From: Colius striatus
Lineage: Eukaryota; Chordata; Aves; Coliiformes; Coliidae
NCBI RefSeq assembly: GCF_028858725.1
Contig: NC_084759.1
Span: 90,268,889-90,332,888 of the forward strand
Length of the DNA stretch: 64,000 bases
Direction of reading: 5' to 3'
The notes beneath the pieces are model-generated. The model saw only the letters and a program-made list of their open reading frames with translations, was not told where the DNA came from and did not search any database. Both the position numbers and the translations under genes were made by a program. Below are positions 54,501-61,280 of this stretch, piece by piece; positions within the stretch are counted from its first letter, which is position 1, and the number at the start of each line of letters is the position of its first letter.

Positions 54501-57500
54501 TCTTTCCACTTTCCTGTGTTGTGTTAGATCAAAAGACTACAGTTGTCAAAAAAAAGTGCTACTATTTCTTCACTACGCACAACCTCCAGTGTAAGTGCTA
54601 CATCAAATATCAGCCCCTGCATCTTCATAATTCCAGTTTTCACATTGTACTATGACAAAATTAGCAAACCATAATAATAATCAATTGTTGTAAATATCCA
54701 TAATCTCTTAAAAAAGTTTAAAATGCCAACTGGCCCCACACACACACACTTCAAAATTAATTTTTATGCATCTTAAAATGCTTTTTGCAGCTTTTCAATT
54801 GTAATATACACATAACCTGTGGGAATATCCCTCAGCATTTCCATGTTTTCATAACAAAAGCTTATTTAACAAGTTGCCACAATTTAGTGACTTGTAGGAA
54901 CAATTATGGATAATACTGTCATACACTTAAGACTCAATCTCAGATGACGATGGTTCAATAAGCCCCAGTCTCTGTTTACTAGAGACCCTGCTCAGTCTTG
55001 TCCTTCAGAGTCCACAGCACATTAACAGTCACAGCTGCACTTCTTTTAGGCAGGCTGAAATTGGTGTCATTTTTCCAGTTGATTATTTTGCATTACTAGT
55101 TGAAATGATTTCTGTATTAAAAGCTTGCAAATATGGGATCTCCTAGTTTAACAGTAGTAGTTTACATTTGTGTAGCACTGTTAAGTAAAAGTGACATCAC
55201 AGAATCACATAGTCACCGAATGGTTGGGGTTGGAAGAGACCTCTAGAGATCATCCAGACCAAACCTCATGCTAAAGCAGGTTCACCTCCATCAGGTCACT
55301 CAGAAATGTGTCCAGGCAGGTTTTGAAAATGTCCAGAGAAGGAGACTTTCACACCCTCCCTGGGCAGCCTGTGCCAGGGCTCCCTCACAAGAAAGGAGTT
55401 TTTCCTTTTGCTGAAGTGGAACTTTTTGTGTTCCAACATCCCAACATTCTTCCCAGTTCTTTACCTCGGTATAGTCTGTCTTAGAGTAAGTTCAATGCTG
55501 AAAGAGTGACACGCACACACACACATTTTTTGTTTTACTGGGGATTTTTTCAGTCTTTTGAGGAATATTCCACCTTTTTGCCCTCTCTCAGTCTTGTCAC
55601 ATCTTTCAGCTTACCATACAGGTCAAAAGTCCATCTCTGACAATCTTTTCAGAAGTTCAAAGTTCTCACAAAATATCTGAGCTCCTAGAGAACCAGAGCC
55701 ATCCTTTCCTTGTAGGTGGATTAATCTGGACAAGCACTTCTGGAAAGTTCTGGTAAAGCCTTTCCCTAGAAATCCAGACTGCAGGAAGGGAAATCACCTT
55801 GTTAGGACCTTTTGGATTATAGATCTTTTCAAGGGCCTCACCTTGCAGAAGGCATTCACTGGACATTTCCAATCACATATACTGACATCCACTTAATAAG
55901 AAAATGCTGGTTACATAGTTATGAATAAGCCTTCCCAGTGAGGTTCCATGTTTATTTTCTTTTAAATTCTTCTGATCTGTCTCTTGTTTACCTTTCTTAC
56001 AAGAGCAAAAACAGAGGCAAGGAAGAAAACCATGCTTCCAAAAGTTTCATTTGAAGTATGTATCTAGAGCCTTAATTCTTATCTCAGATATCTAATTTAG
56101 AACAATCTTTGGATATCACAAAGAGCAAACACGTTCTTTTATCTTTGTATTTATTTTTTGTTTAAGGGTTTGGCTTTTTCAGCCTTTGATCTATAACAAA
56201 AATAAGGACTAGCCAGTGGGAACATTTCTTGCTATTATTCTGTAACCACTTTTGACTGATTCATCCTTCTTCTACCTAACACAATAGAAGTAGGTTTTGA
56301 AAAACAGGACGAGGAGTCATCTTAAGTAAGAGATGCTCTTTATCTATCTCTCTTTCTGTACAAAAAAAAAAAAGCCTTAAATTTTTTGGCTAGGGAGCAG
56401 ATAATAATTAAAGATAGGTTGATCCCAGTTTTGGTCTCAGCATCTGGAAGCAAATTATATCCCTGGCTGAAGAATGCAGTTAAAAGACTATCCTTAGATA
56501 TTAAAGAAATTATTGTCAGTTTTGACTAAAATTGCTTTCCCATCTTTTTTACAATGAAGAAGGTGCTAAAAATCTAGACTTACTGTTTCTTATGCAAAAT
56601 AGAATCAATCATTGAGGACTAGTTCGAGAATGGGAATCATCTGCCCTTATCAATATCTGAACAGATAACCATTTCCACTGAGTAAGAATAAAAAATAACA
56701 AGAGAAATGCAAAGAAAATCACTGAACAGATTTCAAATTGCCATCTTATCCTTATCCATATAACTTATGACTATTATGACTGTTTTGTTGAAGCTGTTTA
56801 CAGTGGCGTCCTACAATTCAGAACAGCCCATTTCATTCTCCAGACCCAAATAAATCAATGGTATTTGTCCATGCTTTTAGCTTTATCTTCAAGGTAAGCA
56901 GGTATAAAGGAAGTCAATTAAATACTCAAAAGAGACACAAGATTTTCCTCAAATTCTAGAAGTGTTAGGGCAGACAAAAGAAACCCCAACAAAATATAAT
57001 CATGTTCCATTAGCATCCTCAAACAATGTACTACCAAAGAGTGCAGAAAGATTAAAACTCTCTGGATCTCACTGTGACCTACACATAAGCAAAGATCAAC
57101 AGTCTCTGCCTTGCAGACTGGAATATGATCTAGTTCAATGGCATGCAAATGCTAATGTCCAGTGCCCAGGTGAAATGAGCTGGGACTTTTTCCTGTCCCT
57201 TCAAATCTCTCTCTCGGAAACTCAGAGAGGCCCAAAGGACTGAACATACCAACTGAAATACTCATTCACAAGAGCTGGTATTATGATGGGTGTAGTATAT
57301 AAACCCTGAATTCACCTGCCTGCCAAAATTTTCCCGTTGGTCAGAATTAAGTACCTCTGCAGAAGAGAAATGACCTTATGCTTGTGTATTCACTCTCTGA
57401 TTTGAAGAGGACTGTAACTCTCTGCTTACCAGTACTGTAGCCTTTACTCATTACCTACCTAGAAAGTGGGACAGGAAAGGTAAGGTAAAATTATATTTAA

Positions 57501-60500
57501 AATTAAAAAATAAAGAGTCTCCCTAAGGAAGAAAACACATATTATAAGATTAACATTGAATGGCACGGTGAAAATATACATTTTGGTTTATATCATAAAA
57601 CCCATGACACCTCTTGGTCAAGCAGGAGAAAAGAAAAAAATCTTTGGTGTTTTAAAATAATTTATCTGTCTGGCAGTGGCAACTCTCTGAGTAAATGTAC
57701 ACCTGCCACTCTTCCCCTCTTAAATGCTGGACAACTCTAAGTCATTTCCTGATACCAAAAGCTCCTCAGGTTACACGACTGCGAAATAACTTACAACTAT
57801 TTTAAGATTCATTCGGAACCAAATTCAGAACTTTTAAAGGGACAGTAAAACCATGTCAGTAAAAACTAAACTCTTGATAGGGCAGAATTAAAAGTTCTGA
57901 AAACAGTTCACTTTGTGACATTTTACTACCTGGAACATCCATGTGTGTGCTTCCTCTATTAGTTAACCTAGAACCTCAGGCTACTTAAACAAATGTATTT
58001 TACCCTGAAATGGTGTAAAGGATTGTAACATTTCTTGCTCAGTTCTATTATTTCCACTATTATAACTGCTCTAATATATGATCTAATTCCCTTTCTATGT
58101 GTTTGCTATATAGAAAGCATTTACTACATACTTCACAGAGAAAGTCTTTCCACACACCTACTTTTAAAATACCTTTTCAATACTTTAACATTTAGTGTAA
58201 TGGAAGCCTGCCAGAGAAAAACCAACTGGTTAAAAAAATCCAACAGACAGACATCAAAGAGTTTTCTGTTGTACACATTGCTACATTGGCTGTTTTTAAT
58301 AAATAATGTCAGAGACATTCACCAAAGACCAAATCACTCAAATGTGACTGATGCTTTTGCAGAAGTCTGCAAACAGAAGGTGAAATGATGCCGTTTTTTT
58401 TTATTTGGATGCTGCTGTCCAAACGCAGATTCCTGAACTGTTCGGTCAGGATTTCAGGCCGGCAGACCTCACATGCACACATGAATATCCACATACACCT
58501 TGCCTTGCAAACTCAATACCGATAAGCTCAGAAGGATGTCTCATTTATCCCATACTGCATCTGAAGACCGAAGTAAAAAAGATAATGGGAAATAACAGAA
58601 GTATGTCAGATTTGCACCTATTCTCAAGACTAGCATCAGGTTTCCTTTTTATCTATACATATATATTTTTTTAAAAAAAGAGCCTCAGGACTGCAATTCC
58701 TTTCCTTGTTTCAAGAAAATGTAAAGAGTAAAGTTTCACTCCATGCCAACATGCTACATCTGGTAGTCTATCAAAACCAGGGTTTAATTAAGTTTCTAGC
58801 AAGCACGGCTTCATTAGGGGTTGCCTACACAAGATTTTCAAGTGCAGTCTGTAGTGAGTCCAGTTGTGTCACAATTGTCTTTATACTGTTTTTTTGCCCC
58901 CCACCCAAGAAACTCCTTGTTGCACTATACACAAATGGACAATAAACGCTGTGTGACAGTCTCCTAAACAGAACCCAGCTACAACATCAATAGGACTTTA
59001 AAACTCCAGTAGTAATTGATAGTGTCATAGTCAAGGAACTACAGGCACTTTACAGGAATCAATTCGCCAAGTCATATGAGACATCAATATGGAAGCCCCA
59101 GATGCCCCAGAAAGGTTGAGTTACAGAAGAGTAATAAGAAACTTTGACACAGACTTAAAATGAAGACTACAATTTAAGAGATTGGAGATTTCTGGAATAA
59201 GTACTACTGTGTGCCCTTCTGCCACCACAAAAATAGCTGGAGGAGGTGAGGGGGGGTAAGGGAAACACCATTTATGGATCATTCTGTTAGGAAACGAGGA
59301 AGAGTTGGCCTGCAGATCATGGTAGTTTTTCAGGCACGGGTCTCCATATAGACAGGTCTTTCCATAATACATCGCCCTTCACCATATACTTATTTCCAAG
59401 AGAGTTGGTTATATTGTAATTGGATGGTGGTAAGGTGGTGTGATGCTAGCCTGTAGCAGACCTGGTCTCAAGTGCATCAGCAATCACAGTATACCATCTC
59501 TCATGTTTCGTTAAGTGGGATTACACCATGGTTTGTTAAGCGCACACCAAGATAAATGATCTCAAAACACACTGTGTTCTGGCAATGAGATTCTTAGACA
59601 GCAAGCTTCTTACAGCCACATGTGCATCAAGGAACAAAGACCTCTTGACAGGAAGGTTCTAAATTAGCACCTTATTATACAGACACTTCATAAGAGAGAA
59701 CAGCAAGTCATGCAAAGGCTTGCCCCAAAGTGTGTACACCAATGTTTTCCCCCTTTCAGTTCCACCTCAGCAAGCAACTCTTAAGTCAGCACATGACAGC
59801 CACAAAGATCCAATTATACCCTCAAGCCCCGGGAGTCATATAAGCCGGTATCTTCGGCCCAGTGAGTGGCCATTAAGTCGTCCTTATATTCTCCTACAGC
59901 TTCCCTAAACCCTCAGACAGCGAGAGGTGTGGGTTCACCCAGCACCGCGATCAGCGAGGCCTAGCCTCGTACCGGCGCAGGGCCACCGTGCCCAGCATGG
60001 GATACCCAAACCCCGCTGCCACCCTCAGGCGGGAGCGCCCGGCCGATGCCGGAGCAGACACCTCGGCGACGGCCACCCGCGCCCGCCGGGCACCGCCGTA
60101 TGAAGCCGAGCAAACCCACCAGAAGCCCCCCTCCCTTTTCCGTTAGTCGCACCACAGCCTCAAGCCAGATCGGAAAAGAAATTGCGTTAGCGGGAGCCGC
60201 GGGCCGTGCCGCGCCGTGCCGCGCCGTGCCGTGCGGCCGGGGTGGCCCGAGACCCGGGACGGCCACAGCCTCCGGCTCCCTCCGCCTCGGCTCGGCGCTC
60301 CGGCAATCGAGCGGGCGCCCGGCGGGCTGCTCCCGGCCGCCCTCTAACCTTACCCGCACTTGGCAGGAGGCGCCCGCCCACCCACTCGCTCGGGCGCCGG
60401 CTCCCGCCGGGCAGCGCTGCCGTGACACCACCTGCCCGGCTCCCCCTCGCCGGCTCGCAGCGGAATGGTGGCAGAGCGAGCGGCGGCGGAGGGACCTGTC

Positions 60501-60612
60501 CTCTCCCGCTCACCTGCAAGGGAAAGGTGGCCGCCTTGTTGCCCACGTAGCCGCGGACGACGTGGCTCTGGATGGAGAGCACCCGGCACTCGCGCTCCGG
60601 CTCCGGCTCCAT
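18407..60612 (-). CDS. PDXK: Pyridoxal kinase, complete 11-exon coding region
   Basis: Pyridoxal kinase uses ATP to phosphorylate pyridoxal, pyridoxine and pyridoxamine in the cytosol, the salvage step of vitamin B6 metabolism. The eleven exons listed below join in frame to 951 nt, 316 residues plus TAA; human PDXK has 312 residues. The sequence aligns colinearly with human PDXK, with a four-residue offset from a longer N-terminus. Expected substrate and ATP-site residues are present: Ser16, Thr51, Tyr88, Asp117, Asp122, Thr152, Asn154, Thr190-Ser191, and the GTGD motif at 236-239 with catalytic Asp239 (human Asp235). It belongs to the ribokinase-like fold. All ten introns are GT-AG and no frameshift or internal stop is seen, so the gene looks functional. 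The start ATG sits in a strong Kozak context (GCC ATG G) and matches the human start. Identification rests on recalled family sequence, not a database search. Confidence 0.97.
19231..19297 (-). CDS. PDXK: PDXK coding exon 10 (residues 258-280)
   Basis: This exon encodes [20 protein letters not shown] followed by AK, matching the human C-terminal helix [20 protein letters not shown]. The acceptor is AATGCAG and the donor is GTAATTCG. It is 67 nt and leaves in phase 1. Confidence 0.95.
19839..19975 (-). CDS. PDXK: PDXK coding exon 9 with catalytic GTGD motif (residues 212-257)
   Basis: This is the most conserved exon. The stretch [20 protein letters not shown] is identical to human. Gly236-Thr237-Gly238-Asp239 form the anion hole and catalytic base (human Asp235). 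The first 17 residues form a divergent loop compared with human. The acceptor is TTGTAG and the donor is GTATGTGA. It is 137 nt and leaves in phase 0. Confidence 0.98.
21364..21475 (-). CDS. PDXK: PDXK coding exon 8 (residues 175-212)
   Basis: This exon encodes [20 protein letters not shown] and then a variable segment ending LGSHRK. Thr190 and Ser191 correspond to human Thr186 and Ser187 in the nucleotide site. The acceptor is GGAAAG and the donor is GTAAGTCA. It is 112 nt and leaves in phase 1. The last ten or so residues differ from human more than the rest of the protein does. Confidence 0.96.
24137..24182 (-). CDS. PDXK: PDXK coding exon 7 (residues 159-174)
   Basis: This 46-nt exon encodes [15 protein letters not shown], matching human LLSGRKIHSQEEALR. 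The acceptor is TTCCCAG and the donor is GTAAGTAG. It completes the phase-2 Glu codon from exon 6 and leaves in phase 0. Confidence 0.95.
24748..24833 (-). CDS. PDXK: PDXK coding exon 6 (residues 131-159)
   Basis: This exon encodes [20 protein letters not shown] followed by ITPNQFEA and two bases of a Glu codon. The TPN motif at 152-154 (human Thr148 and Asn150) binds ATP. The acceptor is CCCTAG and the donor is GTAAGTAC. It is 86 nt and leaves in phase 2. Confidence 0.96.
25365..25600. repeat. Unidentified interspersed repeat, copy A (PDXK intron 5)
   Basis: This segment is clearly homologous to 32060-32308 in the same orientation. Shared landmarks in the same order are GGTCACCATC, TCATAGTTTG, CCATTAATCCTACCT, GTGCTCCTAA, AAAGTTGTCC and CTTTTGACATTTCA. 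By eye identity is about 70-75 percent with small indels. I do not recognise the family. The minus strand has two overlapping open frames across it, 25326-25520 and 25480-25776. Confidence 0.75.
27532..27578 (-). CDS. PDXK: PDXK coding exon 5 (residues 115-130)
   Basis: This 47-nt exon encodes [15 protein letters not shown]. Asp117 and Asp122 correspond to human Asp113 and Asp118, which lie by the ATP/metal site. Differences from human are conservative (Leu to Met, Asp to Asn). The acceptor is GTTACAG and the donor is GTTAGTAC, a weaker donor than its neighbours. It leaves in phase 0. Confidence 0.94.
29449..29532 (-). CDS. PDXK: PDXK coding exon 4 (residues 87-115)
   Basis: This exon encodes [20 protein letters not shown] followed by QNSNLVY. 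It includes Tyr88 (human Tyr84) of the substrate pocket. The acceptor is CCCAAAG after a T-rich tract and the donor is GTAAGGAT. It is 84 nt, phase 1 to phase 1. Confidence 0.96.
30002..30087 (-). repeat. CR1 LINE 3'-terminal fragment (PDXK intron 3)
   Basis: A short, well-preserved CR1 3' end. On the plus strand it reads AATCACAGAATCATAGAATG, then GGTTGGAAGGGACCTTCAGAG and ATCATCTAGTCCAAC. Only about 86 bp remain. Confidence 0.9.
31309..31413 (-). CDS. PDXK: PDXK coding exon 3 (residues 52-87)
   Basis: This exon encodes the segment beginning [20 protein letters not shown] and ending YDYVLTG, close to identical to the same part of human PDXK. The acceptor is TTCACAG and the donor is GTAAGAAG. 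It is 105 nt, phase 1 to phase 1. A sense-oriented CR1 relic ends about 240 nt upstream of its acceptor. Confidence 0.97.
31655..31960 (-). repeat. CR1 LINE fragment in PDXK intron 2
   Basis: Diverged CR1 3' part in the sense orientation of PDXK. The plus strand shows CAGAATCATTTTGGTTGGAA at one end, then CTCCAGGGAAGGTGACTCCA and CAGCCTGTGCCAATGTTTGA. It starts about 240 bp upstream of the exon 3 acceptor in transcript order. Confidence 0.85.
32060..32308. repeat. Unidentified interspersed repeat, copy B (PDXK intron 2)
   Basis: Second copy of the repeat at 25365-25600, in the same orientation. It carries the shared blocks AGTCACCATC, TCATAGTTTG, CCATTAATCCTACCT, GTGCTCCTAA, AAAGTTGTCC and CTTTTGACATTTCA. 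It is about 13 bp longer, mainly through extra bases near 32230-32250. The minus strand is broken by stops. Confidence 0.75.
36160..36680 (+). repeat. CR1 LINE fragment (PDXK intron 2, antisense)
   Basis: Starts at GACAATCTGGAGTACTGTGT and translates to CR1 ORF2 C-terminal sequence ([20 protein letters not shown], then [20 protein letters not shown]). It continues to the 3' end TGGACTAGATGATCTCTAAA and ATTCTATGATA. It is closely similar to the 3' third of the copy at 41.92-43.30 kb, so both belong to one subfamily. Confidence 0.92.
39953..40007 (-). CDS. PDXK: PDXK coding exon 2 (residues 34-52)
   Basis: This 55-nt exon is too short to stand out as an open frame. It encodes [18 protein letters not shown] plus the first base of a Gly codon. 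It matches the human exon 2 segment, which has Ile-Asp-Ala where this has Val-Asp-Thr. Thr51 (human Thr47) is a substrate-pocket residue. The acceptor is TTACAG and the donor is GTAATA. It enters in phase 0 and leaves in phase 1, as exons 1 and 3 require. Confidence 0.95.
41920..43296 (+). repeat. CR1 LINE, 1.4 kb, decayed reverse transcriptase to 3' end
   Basis: The longest and best-preserved CR1 here, 5'-truncated and antisense to PDXK. It runs from the start of the RT domain ([21 protein letters not shown], near 41950) through RT motif A ([13 protein letters not shown], near 42168-42205), the GVPQ...[12 protein letters not shown] block and the FADD box (near 42418-42429). It ends with the C-terminal domain, 3'UTR and ATTCTATG. 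Codon 42277-42279 is TAG where a Gln codon is expected. A downstream open frame of 312 codons spans 42283-43221. About 100 bp appear to be missing near 42085, and motif A has Glu where Asp is usual. Confidence 0.95.
42283..43221 (+). pseudogene. CR1 ORF2 remnant (RT C-terminal half)
   Basis: This 312-codon open frame begins at a GTG immediately after an in-frame TAG and has no real start codon of its own. It includes the RT palm block with FADD at residues 46-49 and the CR1 C-terminal domain ([20 protein letters not shown]). CR1 ORF2 is normally about 900-1000 residues with an N-terminal endonuclease, which is absent here. It is a retrotransposon remnant, not a host gene. Confidence 0.93.
43364..43398. 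repeat. Imperfect ATATC pentamer tandem repeat
   Basis: About seven imperfect copies of ATATC/AAATC/ACATC, lying about 70 bp beyond the 3' end of the 1.4-kb CR1. Confidence 0.75.
45070..45250 (+). repeat. CR1 LINE 3' fragment, diverged
   Basis: The order of landmarks matches the CR1 3' region: GAGAAGAGGAGATTCAGAGG, TTCAAAGGTTTTCAAGACCC, AAAGCCCTGAGCAATATGGG, TTTGAGCAGAAGGCTGGACT, then GGGGATCTCTTCCC. It is more diverged than the other copies. Confidence 0.75.
53834..54318 (+). repeat. CR1 LINE fragment (PDXK intron 1, antisense)
   Basis: Begins GGGCTCCTTACTACAAGAAA and encodes [20 protein letters not shown] and [20 protein letters not shown], the CR1 ORF2 C-terminus. A 126-codon frame (53863-54243) stays open to its TAG. 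It ends at AACAATTCTATGG. This subfamily resembles the copy at 0.2-0.88 kb and differs from the one at 41.9 kb. Confidence 0.93.
55198..55437 (-). repeat. CR1 LINE 3' fragment (PDXK intron 1, sense)
   Basis: Plus strand shows CACAGAATCACATAGTCACC, GGTTGGAAGAGACCTCTAGAG, ATCATCCAGACC and CCCTGGGCAGCCTGTGCCAG, the reverse complement of a CR1 3' end. It lies about 880 bp from the opposite-strand CR1 at 53.8-54.3 kb. Confidence 0.92.
60203..60235. repeat. 10-bp GC-rich tandem repeat in PDXK intron 1
   Basis: About 3.3 copies of a 10-bp unit GCGCCGTGCC lie inside the CpG island, within intron 1 and 279 nt beyond the exon 1 donor. It is a short minisatellite-like array and may be polymorphic. Confidence 0.8.
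60514..60612 (-). CDS. PDXK: PDXK coding exon 1 (residues 1-33)
   Basis: This exon holds the start codon at 60610-60612 and the first beta strand with the motif [17 protein letters not shown], which matches the human N-terminus. Ser16 (human Ser12) contacts the pyridoxal substrate. The exon ends on codon 33 (phase 0) before donor GTGAGC. Residues 2-7 (EPEPER) arise from a short GAGCCG hexamer repeat and make the N-terminus four residues longer than in human. The reading frame is open upstream of the ATG, but the region is stop-poor because of its GC content. The CpG island and strong Kozak context support this start. Confidence 0.96.
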
Positions 60613-60681
60613 GGCTGCGCCGCGCCGCGCCGCGCGCCGGGCCGAGGTGGCGGCAGCGGCGCCGGGAGCGGGAGCAGGAGC

Positions 60682-60812
60682 GGGGGGCGGGGCGGGGCGG
60701 GCGTCACGCGCTCGCCCTCCCCTCCTGTCACACTCGCGCGCGCACACACACACCCCCCGGGAGGCGGGGACCGTGCGGGGCGCCGCGGCCGCCGCCGCCG
60801 TCAGGCGATTGG
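60682..60812 (-). promoter_or_regulatory. Putative PDXK core promoter: GC boxes and CCAAT box
   Basis: A run of overlapping GC boxes (GGGGCGGGGC type) lies at about 60682-60702. An inverted CCAAT box, read as ATTGG on the plus strand, is at 60808-60812, about 196 nt upstream of the start codon. This spacing suits a TATA-less CpG-island promoter with transcription starting roughly between 60.68 and 60.75 kb and a 5'UTR of about 100 nt. The start site itself cannot be read from the sequence. Confidence 0.55.
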
Positions 60813-61280
60813 TGCGGGCGCCTAATGGCCGCCTCCGACTTGTGTGCCGAAAGCAGGAGGAGGCGGCGGTAGGCGCCGCGGCGGGACGGGGACTGAGGGG
60901 AACGGGATGAGATGAGACGGGACGGGGCGTGGCGGCGGCTCCCGGCGGCAGCTCGCGGTGTTCCCGCGCTCTCACTGCGGCCCTGGCCGCGGCCTCCGCG
61001 CCGCCGTCACGCGGCACGGCGCCGTCACGCGCTGCCGCGGCTGCCCCTCCCGCCCCCAGCGGCGCGGACCGGCGGGAGCCGTTGGTGTCACTGGCGTCAC
61101 CCCGCGGGACTGCCCCAGACAGTCGGGTGTCTTGTCACCTCGCCCACCTTTCACGGCGGGAGCGCTGTGCCTCGCACCCTGGTACCGGTGTGTCTCGCCT
61201 CTCCCTGCGCTGAGGCACCCGCTGACAACCGGCAGAAAGGGGCTGTCCCTAAGGCGATCAGCCGTCACTAGCACAGGGCC

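Larger units (their letters stand above)
40008..60513 (-). other. PDXK: PDXK intron 1
   Basis: The largest intron, 20.5 kb. It holds CR1 copies at 41.92-43.30, 45.07-45.25, 53.83-54.32 and 55.20-55.44 kb, a pentamer repeat at 43.36 kb and several short CA and T tracts (44894-44907, 47137-47149, 54735-54749, 55509-55525). Its first 0.6 kb in transcript order is CpG island. I see no nested protein gene or structured RNA in the rest. Confidence 0.85.
59940..61280. promoter_or_regulatory. CpG island over PDXK exon 1
   Basis: Sequence from about 59.94 to 61.28 kb is strongly GC-rich and dense in CpG, in sharp contrast to the AT-rich introns around it. It covers PDXK exon 1, the start of intron 1 and the upstream promoter. 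This is the usual form of a housekeeping-gene CpG-island promoter. Long open frames on both strands here reflect low stop-codon frequency rather than coding content. The edges are estimated by eye. Confidence 0.9.

Noticed and set aside
60046..60825. 259-codon plus-strand open frame and other long frames in the CpG island
   Set aside because: The region is extremely GC-rich, so stops are rare in all frames. The products are low-complexity Ala/Pro/Arg/Gly sequence overlapping PDXK exon 1 on the other strand.
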